Assembly (NCBI GenBank): GCA_038214135.1
Contig: JBBQSD010000023.1
Coordinates: forward strand, 1 to 57,598
From: JANLSE01 sp038214135
GTDB taxonomy: Bacteria; Chloroflexota; Chloroflexia; Chloroflexales; Roseiflexaceae
Reading direction: 5' to 3'
Length of the DNA stretch: 57,598 nucleotides
In this document: positions 26,133-34,962 of the stretch, one piece after another
How positions within the stretch are numbered: position 1 is the first letter of the stretch
Layout of the letters: every line of letters begins with the position of its first letter
Position numbers and translations under genes: made by a program
The notes under the pieces: generated by a model
Database searches by the model: none
Told to the model about the DNA's origin: nothing
The model's input: only the letters and a program-made list of their open reading frames with translations

Positions 26133-27243
26133 GGCGCCCTCCGTATCAATTGCGGGTGCGCTTGGATTATAGCACAGGTGTGCGGTGGGTGCATCAGCTG
26201 TAACCTGCTGCGCCGGCCGCTAATCGCCGCCTACTCCTACTGGGACGCATGGCTATCGGGGCTGTACGGGCTTCCGGACATGATCCACGGGGACGATGAG
26301 GAGCTGATCTCGCGCTACGGGCTTTCGCACCTTCACGGGGCGTGATTGGAAACAGATTGTACCACTATCTTCATATGGATCGCGTTCGCAGATCAGCGGT
26401 ATGCGCGGGCCAGTGACCGATCAAGCAGTACTGCACGGCCTACTTGATAAAATACGCGATCTGAGATTGCCGCGGCTGGCGGTGATTCTGCAGCGGCAGG
26501 GCGCGGACGGCCACGATTTACTACGTTCCGAGGGATAGACGAGTGCTGAACGTGAGCAATCTGACGATTGAAGTGTGACCAGTATCGTTGTCCCCATTGC
26601 TCAACGATTGCTGTACCTTTGTGTTCGTGGCAATCCTTCTGGGGTGGCGACAGACTGCGTCCTTGGCGAGTTCCATGTCGAGTGCGTCGCTGAGCCACAT
26701 CTGCAGGCCTTCACGCGATAGGAGGAGCCACTAGGCATCGGTAAGCGGGATTGGCAACGTTTGCCGGGTGCCGATCTGGAGTTCGGCATCGCTGGTTTAG
26801 CCGCTCGTTCGCATGTCGTGTGTCATCTTCCTTGCTCCTCATTCGTCTGCTGCGGCACGACCGCCACCCCATCTATCTCGACCAGGAAATCAGGATGGGC
26901 CAACCCTGCGGCAAACATCCCAGTGATAGTCGGCGGGTCGGGGAGGGGATCCCAGACGTGCTGAAAGACCTCAAATCCTTGTTGAAGCGGCCCCTGCACC
27001 ACATACACATTTGGCCCATGCTACTGCGCTCGCCACAGCGGGCAAGACCCCGTAGCAAAGGTGACGCTGTTGGCTAGGTAAAAATGAATAACGCACAGTA
27101 TGAAGCATGAGCCCAGCCAAAACCGGACTCACGGGATAGCTTCCATACTGGAGTGATGGCATTGCATCGAGGACACACCGTTTTCCGAAGACGATCCTCG
27201 CCATCCGTAGCGCATGCGTGCAGCGCTATTTCACGTACACGTG
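26133..27243. other. degenerate stretch with gene fragments and no intact gene
   Basis: No complete gene is visible over 1.1 kb. On the plus strand, 26216-26344 encodes a 43-residue tail (LIAAYSYWDAWLSGLYG, ending in a stop) of an unknown protein. On the minus strand, 26400-26790 has broken frames; one piece (LPIPLTDA then LQMWLSDALDMELAKDAV) may be an SRPBCC/AHSA1-type remnant, but this is weak. A RidA-like piece at 26823-27008 is listed separately. The rest shows nothing recognisable. Confidence 0.4.
26823..27008 (-). pseudogene. RidA (YjgF)-family C-terminal fragment
   Basis: The 61 residues end PDPPTITGMFAAGLAHPDFLVEIDGVAVVP, the C-terminal helix-strand of RidA/YjgF deaminase-like proteins, including the final VEIDGVAV strand. 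The N-terminal half with the first sheet strands is absent upstream. Intact members hydrolyse reactive enamine/imine intermediates. Confidence 0.5.
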
Positions 27244-28275
27244 TCAAACGTTTTCCTCGCTCTTGAGGCGCGCAATCAGGGGATAGAGCGTGCTACTATC
27301 CCCTTTCACGTTCTTCACAATATCATTGGCGCTCCATCTCTGACGCACCAGAAACCGGACGAGTGCTTCACGATCTCCGGCTGGGATGCTGCGCTGTTCG
27401 GTGCTTTGCAGCGCCGTGAACTCCTGCTCTGGATGCTCTGCCTGCGCTGCATCGGCAAAAGCGACCAATGCCCCCAGCGGTGCTCTGCTGCTCTGCTGCG
27501 CTGCCGGTGTGAGCAATTCATCAAGTAACGCATAACGGCGCGTTCCAGCACGCGGCATGTCGGCTCCCCGTCGTGGGGCTGTGCTGTGTGATGGTGAATC
27601 GAAAATGCTTGACACCACAATCGGTGGCATCCACTGTTTCGCCGCTAGGGATTGGCGTGCTCCACTCGGAACGTGCGCCGTATCGAGCTGGTAGCGTTGC
27701 GCATCCCAGACCAATGACGCGCCACGCTGGCGGTTCAACTCCACACTGATGAAGTTGGTCAACGTGTCGCCTTCACCTGCGAAATCGAGTGATTTGACGC
27801 GGTCGGTGGTCGAAAGCACCACCAACCGCACGCGCATGCTGCGCCCCAGACGAGCCACCAATTTGAAGACCTGGGTGGCAACCGGCTTACACTCTTTGGC
27901 GATCACGGCATCATCATCGAGCACAATCGTGAGTGGTTCCCCGACCGGCTGCTTGTTCTTGCTGGACACCAGCCGTGATCGAACCTCGGTATTGAGCTGG
28001 TCAAACATGGCCCGCATGGCCGTATAGGTTCCGGTATCATCAATTAAAACAAACGGTAATCTACCCCAGTGATCATCCGTCTTGGCCGTGAGGACCACCA
28101 TGCGCCCACGGCGTTCTGCCAGCATGGCCGTCGCAAAGGTCGTTCTACCGGCTCCAGTCGGCCCGATCAGAAACACATGCGGTACCTGGCGCTCGGTGAT
28201 GCGCTGGATATCGAGAACTGGCAGGTCTGAAAAGAAGACCCATGATTGAGAAGGTCGCGCGCGGGTGCATACCAC
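27244..28275 (-). CDS. P-loop ATPase with winged-helix tail, Walker A lysine replaced
   Basis: 343 residues. HVFLIGPTGAGRTTFATAML is a Walker A loop in which the invariant Lys is Arg; LTIVLDDDAVIA is a Walker B strand. The C-terminal 40 residues (VRFLVRQRWSANDIVKNVKGDSSTLYPLIARLK) look like a winged helix. Overall it resembles short FtsK/HerA-like ATPases on integrative elements of Chloroflexota. The GTG start at 28275 has no convincing ribosome site and begins abruptly close to the next gene, so the N-terminus could be truncated. A related FtsK-like fragment lies at 40485. The Lys-to-Arg change may impair ATP hydrolysis. Confidence 0.55.
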   Translation of the reverse strand: MVCTRARPSQSWVFFSDLPVLDIQRITERQVPHVFLIGPTGAGRTTFATAMLAERRGRMVVLTAKTDDHWGRLPFVLIDDTGTYTAMRAMFDQLNTEVRSRLVSSKNKQPVGEPLTIVLDDDAVIAKECKPVATQVFKLVARLGRSMRVRLVVLSTTDRVKSLDFAGEGDTLTNFISVELNRQRGASLVWDAQRYQLDTAHVPSGARQSLAAKQWMPPIVVSSIFDSPSHSTAPRRGADMPRAGTRRYALLDELLTPAAQQSSRAPLGALVAFADAAQAEHPEQEFTALQSTEQRSIPAGDREALVRFLVRQRWSANDIVKNVKGDSSTLYPLIARLKSEENV

Positions 28276-28294
28276 TGACCTGCCCGATCTCTCT

Positions 28295-29374
28295 TCAGAA
28301 TCCTCCAGCTTCTGTGCTCCTATTGAACACGTCGCGTTTCCAGGTGCGCGTGCTCCCGCCCTCCAGCCGGGCAGAGGCTCCCTGCATGGCCAAGATCATG
28401 CCAGCGCTGTCCTGCTCGAAGCGAACGACAACTGGCGAGATCCCGGCGTAGAAGCGGTGTGCGCTGATCGGGATGAGCTCGCGCGACGGCCCGATGAAGA
28501 AGAACCCGGCCCGTTCTGGCTGAGCTACATCGATATGCAGCCGTTCGCCAACCAACACGATCGCACAATGCAGCTGGGTTTGCGCATGCAGGTACGTATA
28601 GCTGCCAACACCGCCCGCGAGCGCATCCAATGCTGGCTGATCTCGTTCGACCGCGCCATCTGCGATGCCGAGCAGCTCCTGCACCTGCCGGTAGTACGCT
28701 GCCCAATCGCCACCCGCCGTCTCGAGCGTTAGCGTGCGAATGTGATAGCCAGCCACCAGCCGGTCAGTGATCTGCTGCGTCTCACTCCACAACTGCACCA
28801 CCCCAGATAGCCCAGTCAGACCCCGCTGGTGGGCGTAGGGGGTGCGCTCCAGGTTCGCAATCAGCTCCTGCTCGAGCGCAGCGCCACGGATATCGCAGAT
28901 CGTGCGTGTGTGCGCAGCTACGTCCGGCTGCCGGAAGTAGAGCAGGCACGGATCTACGTCACTGATGATCGCCTCGACCTGCTGACCGTAGGCCGTCAGC
29001 TCCGGTACTATCGCACCAGCACGCATGAGATGGTCGATCCCAAGCAGAAACAGCATTGACTCAACCACATAGACCGGATCACTGCTACGAACCGTTGCGG
29101 CGAAGTGCTGCCAGCGCGTGATGCTCCGCACGATAAACGCAGCGGGAGTATGACTTCTAAAAAACGGTGCCTGCGTGCTGGTATCGTCTGAGATTTCAAA
29201 GTCCGAGGGTTCCCACCAGTGCAGTGGGTGCGGCGCATCCGCCTCAACCACCCAGCGCGCCCTGATCCCGCGCGCCAGCAGCTGCAGCTCAAGCCACTGA
29301 CAGAGGGTCGACTTGCCCGATCCCGAAAGGCCATCGGCCAGGATGAGCCGGGTGATTGGTGTCGTTGGTGTCAT
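28295..29374 (-). CDS. uncharacterised P-loop kinase-like protein
   Basis: 359 residues. The first 25 contain a strand followed by DGLSGSGKSTLCQWLE, a canonical Walker A of the kinase-type P-loop fold. VYVVESMLFLLGIDHLM and the LLYFRQPDVAAHTRTICDIRG region probably supply the lid and base-binding parts. The C-terminal 110 residues form a separate sheet-rich domain with no recognised family. The protein could phosphorylate a small molecule or bind a nucleotide, but the substrate is unknown. It precedes the P-loop ATPase gene by 19 bases on the same strand. Confidence 0.6.
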   Translation of the reverse strand: MTPTTPITRLILADGLSGSGKSTLCQWLELQLLARGIRARWVVEADAPHPLHWWEPSDFEISDDTSTQAPFFRSHTPAAFIVRSITRWQHFAATVRSSDPVYVVESMLFLLGIDHLMRAGAIVPELTAYGQQVEAIISDVDPCLLYFRQPDVAAHTRTICDIRGAALEQELIANLERTPYAHQRGLTGLSGVVQLWSETQQITDRLVAGYHIRTLTLETAGGDWAAYYRQVQELLGIADGAVERDQPALDALAGGVGSYTYLHAQTQLHCAIVLVGERLHIDVAQPERAGFFFIGPSRELIPISAHRFYAGISPVVVRFEQDSAGMILAMQGASARLEGGSTRTWKRDVFNRSTEAGGF

Positions 29375-29380
29375 GTTGCT

Positions 29381-29508
29381 CTATTCGGTCGGTTGCTGTG
29401 TGGGAGCTGACAAGCGCGCCTGTTCCATCGTGGTGCGCTCACGTTCCCAGCGTTGCGTGCTCCCAGCAATATCTGTAAACAGAAACGCCAGTGTACCACT
29501 CGGAAGAA
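29381..29508 (-). pseudogene. class III adenylate/guanylate cyclase, N-terminal fragment
   Basis: Only the opening strand of a class III cyclase catalytic domain remains: LPSGTLAFLFTDIAGSTQRWER, including the first metal-binding Asp and the substrate loop. It stops after about 40 residues at 29381. In Chloroflexota this string starts large cyclase/AAA/TPR regulators. The 300 bases upstream (29509-29854) contain nothing I recognise apart from the promoter listed at 29855. Confidence 0.6.
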
Positions 29509-29854
29509 TCGGGGCTACTCCAGCTGCGGCGACCGACCTGCTTGTATCGTTACGCGCGCGGTTGTGCTGTAGCACGTTTCCATAGATGTGCTCTTGTAGC
29601 CGTAGCAGATAGCTGTGTGGTGCGTGATGAGCGCAGGCCACGTTGGCAGTGCGAATCCAAGCGGCGGTTTACGGGTTGGTGCGTGCCGTCGTGCAGACAC
29701 GAGGGATCGCACAGGTGCGTACACGGGTGTGAGCAGTGGTGATTGCATCAATGTCGGCGCTGGTGGTTGCACCCGTATCGGCACGTCACGGTGAGCGCTG
29801 CAATCAGCGCGTTCATTGTGGCGATGGCCGAGGCTACACTAACCCCATACGAAC

Positions 29855-29883
29855 TTGCCAGCTTGGGCGAAGTACTGTATACT
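29855..29883 (+). promoter_or_regulatory. sigma-70-type promoter of the sugar/chaperonin operon
   Basis: TTGCCA, a 17-base spacer, then TATACT preceded by TG; the spacing is ideal. A partial palindrome GTAC-n10-GTAC overlaps the -10 box and could be an operator. The transcript would begin about 80 bases before the GTG start at 29972. Confidence 0.5.
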
Positions 29884-29971
29884 TTGTACAACTTATCCCA
29901 AAGTCCATACCAAATTGCATAGCTTGCCATGGCTCCACACTTTGCTTTCGATCGGCAGAAGGGGGTACCAA

Positions 29972-31396
29972 GTGGCACCGATTAGTCGGCGATCGTTGAT
30001 CAAGGGAGGCTTAGCGCTAGTTGGCGCGAGCGTTCTCTCGGCCTGCTCATCCTCACCGCCGGGCACCGCTGCCCCACAGCCTACGGCTGCCTCAAGTGGT
30101 TCAACAGCTCCTACTGCGGCGCCAGCTGAGGCTGGCGTGCCAGTGCCAGCACTTCTACGTTCAGGAAGTGGCGAAGAAAATTTCTTCAAGCAAGCGATTG
30201 ACCTGTTCGAGAAACAGAATCCTGGAACCACCGTCAACCGCATCTTGGTGCCTGGCGGTGCAGATTACAACACCAAGTTGGATCTGATGATCGCCTCCGG
30301 CGATCCACCAGCCATCTACGCACCCTTCTCGGATCGCGGGTATCGCTACTATGCGGCCAAAGGGCTTTCGCAACCACTCGATGAATTTGTTGCGCGCGAC
30401 AAGCTCGATCTCAGCGATTTTCATCCAGATGGAATGAAGGGTTGCCGCTGGCAGGGCAAACTCTGTGCGTTGCCGCTCGACTTGTGGCCGCATGTCCTGT
30501 TCTATAACAAGACGCTGTTCAAAGAAGCAGGCGTCGATAATCTGACAACCGACTGGAAAGATGCCTCGTGGAACACCGATAAATATCTGGAACTGGCTCG
30601 CAAGCTGACCAAGCGCGATGGCGACCAAGTAACGCAGTTCGGCTCAGATGCCTACTTCAACTATTGGGCCTCCGGTTGGATCTTCGGCGGCGATTTCCTG
30701 CCACCCGCCACCTACGAGACGGGCATTGTCAGCGAGTTTTCCGGCGATACCGATCCACGGGTTGCTCCTGCGGTACAGTGGGCGGCTGATCTGATGCTGA
30801 AGGAAAAGGTCGCTCCATCACCAGCACAGGCCCAGCAGGTCCAGGCTGGCGCGCCGGCACTGTTCATGAGCGGCAAGGTTGCGATGTCGATCGGCAATAT
30901 CGGCTCGCTCAGCAACTTCGCCAAGATCGATGCATTCGAGTGGGGCGTTGCACCAGCACCCAACCCACCGGCAGGCGCACAACGCCATCTGCATGTCTGG
31001 ATCGACTTCTGGAGTATGATCAAGGGCGTCAAGAATCTTGAAGGCGCATGGAAGCTGATGAAGTTTATGATGACCCCTGAAGCCCAGCGGATCTATCCAA
31101 TGGCCTACGGCCCACTCAGTTCGCGGCTCTCGCTTGGGCAAGAATGGCTTACAATCCAGAAGAGTACGCTCAAATTGTCCGATGATGAGTTGAATGTCAT
31201 GGTTCAAGGGCCGACATACGAGCAGATTGATCCAGAGAACTGGTCAGCCAACTTCAGTCCAATCAACTCAAAGGCGCTCCAGCCAGCACTTGATAAAGTC
31301 TGGTTGGGTGATATGTCAGCTGCTGATGCGATCAAGGAAGCAGCCCCTGGCATTCGTAAGCTGATCACCGAGACCAAAGCCACAATTACCGGCTAG
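29972..31396 (+). CDS. sugar ABC transporter substrate-binding lipoprotein
   Basis: Extracytoplasmic binding protein of 474 residues, family 1 (maltose/multiple-sugar type). A GTG start at 29972 follows GAAGGGGG. The leader has SRRSLIKGG (twin-Arg-like) and a lipobox LSAC, then an unstructured Ala/Pro/Thr linker. Mature motifs include NRILVPGGADYNTKLDLMIASGDPPAIYAP, LPLDLWPHVLFYNKTLFKEAGV and, near the end, AWKLMKFMMTPEAQRIYP. The ligand cannot be read from sequence. It heads an operon with two permeases but no ATPase gene, so it would share an MsiK-type ATPase encoded elsewhere. Function together with the downstream chaperonin and aminotransferase suggests an unusual sugar or amino-sugar. 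Confidence 0.93.
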   Translation: MAPISRRSLIKGGLALVGASVLSACSSSPPGTAAPQPTAASSGSTAPTAAPAEAGVPVPALLRSGSGEENFFKQAIDLFEKQNPGTTVNRILVPGGADYNTKLDLMIASGDPPAIYAPFSDRGYRYYAAKGLSQPLDEFVARDKLDLSDFHPDGMKGCRWQGKLCALPLDLWPHVLFYNKTLFKEAGVDNLTTDWKDASWNTDKYLELARKLTKRDGDQVTQFGSDAYFNYWASGWIFGGDFLPPATYETGIVSEFSGDTDPRVAPAVQWAADLMLKEKVAPSPAQAQQVQAGAPALFMSGKVAMSIGNIGSLSNFAKIDAFEWGVAPAPNPPAGAQRHLHVWIDFWSMIKGVKNLEGAWKLMKFMMTPEAQRIYPMAYGPLSSRLSLGQEWLTIQKSTLKLSDDELNVMVQGPTYEQIDPENWSANFSPINSKALQPALDKVWLGDMSAADAIKEAAPGIRKLITETKATITG

Positions 31397-31464
31397 CGCT
31401 CAATGGTCTACTCGTGGGGTGCATGGGTTGCCATCGCACCCTACGATATCAATGAGGCCTCTGC

Positions 31465-32409
31465 ATGGCAGCGACCACTCAGCCACGCTCTATCGATCGT
31501 GATCATCCTCGCCGACATAATAGGCTGCTGATGCGCGAGTATCTAGCATTCTATCTGTTTGCGAGCCCCTGGCTGCTCGGTCTCTTATTTCTGACCGTCG
31601 GCCCCATGATTGCCTCGCTCTACCTCAGCTTCACCGACTATGCCGTAATCGTTGCGCCAAAATGGGTTGGTTTCGACAACTATGTGCGCATGTTCACAGA
31701 CGATGAGCTGGTCTGGCAGTCGTTGCGGGTTACATTGCTCTATAGCCTCGGATCGGTACCACTCACGCTCCTGTTTTCGTTCACAATCGCCTTACTCATG
31801 AACCAGCGTATCCGTGGCATACGCGTGTTTCGAACCATCTACTATCTGCCAGCGGTTATTTCTGGCGTGCCAGTGGCCCTACTGTGGATCTGGATTCTCA
31901 ACCCAGATTTCGGTCTGCTCAATAATGCGTTACATGCGATCGGCATCATCGGCCCCAAGTGGCTGTTCAGCACCACATGGGTTGTGCCATCATTCGTTCT
32001 GATGAGCCTGTGGGGCGTCGGGGTGCCGATGGTCACCTTTCTGGCCGGGCTACAGGGCATACCCGCCCATCTGTATGAGGCGGCCGAGATCGATGGTGCT
32101 GGCGTGTGGGTCAAGTTTTGGAATGTTACCATCCCCATGATGTCGCCGATCATCCTGTTTAATATCATCTCGGGCCTGATCAACTCATTCCAGACCTTCA
32201 CCCCGGCTTTTTTGATGACCAATGGCGGCCCGGCCAATGCCAGCCTGTTCTATGGCCTGTACCTCTACAACAACGCCTTTAAGTGGTTCAATATGGGCTA
32301 TGCGAGTGCGCTCGCTTGGCTCATGTTCCTGATTATTCTGATTCTGACCGGCCTGGTATTTCGCTCGTCGATCCGCTGGGTCTACTATGAGGGCGGCATA
32401 CGGCGCTAG
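31465..32409 (+). CDS. sugar ABC transporter permease, MalF/UgpA type
   Basis: Six-helix permease of 314 residues with the N-terminal LLMREYLAFYLFASPWLLGLLFLTVGPM segment and the EAA loop YEAAEIDGAGVWVKFWNVTIPMMSP that contacts the ATPase. Forms the membrane channel with the next gene product. Separated from the binding protein by 68 bases and from the second permease by 26, so co-transcribed. Confidence 0.95.
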   Translation: MAATTQPRSIDRDHPRRHNRLLMREYLAFYLFASPWLLGLLFLTVGPMIASLYLSFTDYAVIVAPKWVGFDNYVRMFTDDELVWQSLRVTLLYSLGSVPLTLLFSFTIALLMNQRIRGIRVFRTIYYLPAVISGVPVALLWIWILNPDFGLLNNALHAIGIIGPKWLFSTTWVVPSFVLMSLWGVGVPMVTFLAGLQGIPAHLYEAAEIDGAGVWVKFWNVTIPMMSPIILFNIISGLINSFQTFTPAFLMTNGGPANASLFYGLYLYNNAFKWFNMGYASALAWLMFLIILILTGLVFRSSIRWVYYEGGIRR

Positions 32410-32435
32410 CCGATCAGAAGAAACTGGCGATAGCT

Positions 32436-33326
32436 ATGGCAGTACAAAAAGTCAATTCCCCGCCAGGCACACTCACATTGTGGGGCCGCAGAAGTGTCCA
32501 GCTGCGCATCAAATCCTGGCTGGCAACGATCGTCATCGCGCTTGGCGCACTGCTCATGCTGGCCCCGCTGGCGTGGATGATCTCAACATCGCTGAAATCA
32601 GAGGGCGATGTTTTTCTTGTGCCAATTCAATGGTTGCCCAAGCAGGCGCTATGGAGCAACTACCCCGAGGCGCTCACGTTTGTGCCCTACATCCAATATT
32701 TCCTCAATAGTGTGTATGTCACGACATTCGCTGTGCTCGGTACTGTGCTGACGGCCTCGATGGTGGCGTTTGCTTTTGCACGATTGCGTGGCCCTGGCAA
32801 GAATATCCTGTTTATCATTCTGCTGAGCACACTCATGCTGCCAGGCGAAGTCACGCTGGTGCCAATCTACCTCATGTTCCGAACACTTGGCTGGCTGGAT
32901 ACCTACCAGCCGCTGATTCTGCCAAGCTGGTTTGGCGGCGGCGCATTCTATATCTTCCTGCTGCGGCAGTTCTTTATGTCGCTGCCAACCGAGCTTGATG
33001 ATGCTGCCAAGATCGATGGTGCAACACTGCTCCAGATCTACTGGCGGATCATGATGCCGCTCTCCGGGCCAGCGCTCGCAACAGTGGCGATCTTCTCATT
33101 CTTTGAGAACTGGAACTCATTCCAACCAGCACTGATCTACCTAAATACCGCCGAACGCTATACGCTGCCGGTCGGGCTACGCCTGTACCTGAGCAGTATG
33201 GGCAATACACACTGGAACTACCTCATGGCCGCGACGGTCATCTCAATTATCCCGCCAGTCGTCCTGTTCTTCATCTCACAGCGGTTCTTTATCGAAGGCT
33301 CGATTCTGAGCGGCGTTAAGGGCTAA
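32436..33326 (+). CDS. sugar ABC transporter permease, MalG/UgpE type
   Basis: Second permease of the pair, 296 residues, six helices, EAA loop DDAAKIDGATLLQIYWRIMMPLSGPA at about residue 190. The C-terminal SQRFFIEGSILSGVKG matches the MalG class. Only 10 bases separate it from the chaperonin-like gene, which must be on the same transcript. Confidence 0.95.
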   Translation: MAVQKVNSPPGTLTLWGRRSVQLRIKSWLATIVIALGALLMLAPLAWMISTSLKSEGDVFLVPIQWLPKQALWSNYPEALTFVPYIQYFLNSVYVTTFAVLGTVLTASMVAFAFARLRGPGKNILFIILLSTLMLPGEVTLVPIYLMFRTLGWLDTYQPLILPSWFGGGAFYIFLLRQFFMSLPTELDDAAKIDGATLLQIYWRIMMPLSGPALATVAIFSFFENWNSFQPALIYLNTAERYTLPVGLRLYLSSMGNTHWNYLMAATVISIIPPVVLFFISQRFFIEGSILSGVKG

Positions 33327-33336
33327 ACAGCAGATC

Positions 33337-34962
33337 ATGCCAACACCAGAATTGTTGCTTGGCCGCGAGGCACGCGATAGTATCAAGCGCGGAACCGATA
33401 GCCTCGCTCGCTTGCTGGCCTTAACACTTGGCCCGACCCCACGCACCATCCTGACACCCAGCTATCAGCGGGCGCTACCAGAGGCGCTGCTCGACGCTGC
33501 CACGATTGCGCGGCGATTTGTGGGCCTGCCCGACCGGGCGGAGAGCGTTGGTGCGCTGCTCCTGCGCAACCTTGTCTGGCGCCAGCATCTGCGCGTCGGC
33601 GATGGCTGCGCGACGGTCGCAGTGCTAACACAGGCGCTGCTTGCTGAATTACACCGGCTGCTGGCTGGCGGGATCAGCTATATGGCGCTACGCCGTGGTG
33701 TTGAACAGGCGGTTGCTACGGCGCTTGAGGCATTGCGCAGCGCAACCCGCCCGCTTGAAAACGACCAGCAGATCCTGGCGCTGGCTCAATCGATCTGTAC
33801 CGATCAGCGGCTCAGTCTGCTAATCGCCGAGCTGTTCGATATTCTTGGCGCAAATGCGTCGATCACGATCGAACGCTTTGCTGCGCCCTACCTTGAGCGC
33901 GAGTATATCGCTGGCGGGCGTTGGAAGGCGCGTCTGGCCTCGGGCTACTTTGCCCAATCGGCAGATCCACGCAGCTACAGCCCGCAGCGGGCATTGCTGA
34001 ATGATGCAGCCGTTGTGCTGTTCGCTGGCGATCTCGAGTCGGTTGAGGATGTCGTCCCACTGCTGGAACTGCTGGCCGCCACCGAGAAACCCCAGCTTGT
34101 GCTGATTGCCCGGCATATTAGTGGGCCGGCCCTGACCACACTGGTTGTCAATCATCAGCGCGGCCTACTGCCGATGATCGCCGTTGAGCTCCAAGAGATT
34201 GGCGCACGCTGTGACCGTGATCTGCAGGATCTGGCAGCACTGACTGGTGCAACGATCATTGATAGTGCTGCTGGTGACCGCTTACGGCATATTCGTGCCC
34301 AGGATCTTGGCCGCGCACGCAGGATTGAGGCTGATCAGCAGATGTTGTCGATCGCTGGATGGCGCTCACATGCCGCGATCCGCGAGCGGATCCTGGCGCT
34401 GCAATCACGGATGGCGCAGATCGACCCACAGCGCGAGCGCGAGGAGTATGATGAACTGCGGGCCCGCATTGGGCGACTCTCACACGGCACCGCAATTCTG
34501 AAAATCGGTGCGGGCACTGAGGCTGAACGTGAACTGCTCGACCGCCAGGCCGAACAATGCTTACGTGCACTTCCGGCGGCGATCAGCCAGGGTATTTTGC
34601 CGGGTGGTGGCATTGCCTATCTGCATGCCGCTACAGCAGTAACCGACCATGCAGGTGCTGGTGATCAGCGCTATGGCGCAGTGGCCGTTGCCCACGCCTT
34701 AGCGCAGCCCTTGCGCCAGATTGTTCTGAATGCCGGCATGCGCGAGCCATCGGCAGTATTGGCGGATCTGCACGCCTGCGGGCCGCAGTGGGGCTATGAT
34801 GCACAAACAAATACTATTGCGCCGCTCAGCGAGATTGGGCTAAGCGACTCGGCAGCTGTGCTGTGCGAAGCGCTCCAGATTGCTGCTAGCGGGGCGCTGA
34901 TCGCGCTCTCGACCGAGGTTCTTGTGCTCAAGCGTAACCCTGAAACAAGCTTCGAACCATGA
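33337..34962 (+). CDS. divergent full-length GroEL-like chaperonin in a sugar operon
   Basis: 541 residues that align end to end with group I chaperonins: LLALTLGPTPRTIL (GroEL LGPKGRNVVL), VGDGCATVAVLTQALL (AGDGTTTATVLAQAI), LLAGGISYMALRRGVEQAV (VAAGMNPMDLKRGIDKAV) and ILPGGGIAYLHA (VVAGGGVALIR). By my alignment Asp52 and Asp87 of GroEL are kept (here Asp53 and Asp89), but Asp398, needed for ATP hydrolysis, is Gln407, and Lys51 is Leu. The apical domain is very divergent and the GGM tail is absent. No groES-like gene is adjacent. It sits between the permeases and a beta-propeller gene (ATGA overlap), so it is probably dedicated to that pathway, perhaps as a holdase or scaffold. Confidence 0.88.
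   Translation: MPTPELLLGREARDSIKRGTDSLARLLALTLGPTPRTILTPSYQRALPEALLDAATIARRFVGLPDRAESVGALLLRNLVWRQHLRVGDGCATVAVLTQALLAELHRLLAGGISYMALRRGVEQAVATALEALRSATRPLENDQQILALAQSICTDQRLSLLIAELFDILGANASITIERFAAPYLEREYIAGGRWKARLASGYFAQSADPRSYSPQRALLNDAAVVLFAGDLESVEDVVPLLELLAATEKPQLVLIARHISGPALTTLVVNHQRGLLPMIAVELQEIGARCDRDLQDLAALTGATIIDSAAGDRLRHIRAQDLGRARRIEADQQMLSIAGWRSHAAIRERILALQSRMAQIDPQREREEYDELRARIGRLSHGTAILKIGAGTEAERELLDRQAEQCLRALPAAISQGILPGGGIAYLHAATAVTDHAGAGDQRYGAVAVAHALAQPLRQIVLNAGMREPSAVLADLHACGPQWGYDAQTNTIAPLSEIGLSDSAAVLCEALQIAASGALIALSTEVLVLKRNPETSFEP

Noticed and set aside
26393..26790. Intact SRPBCC gene in the degenerate stretch
   Set aside because: Similarity is limited to short broken pieces in different frames; kept only as a possible remnant.
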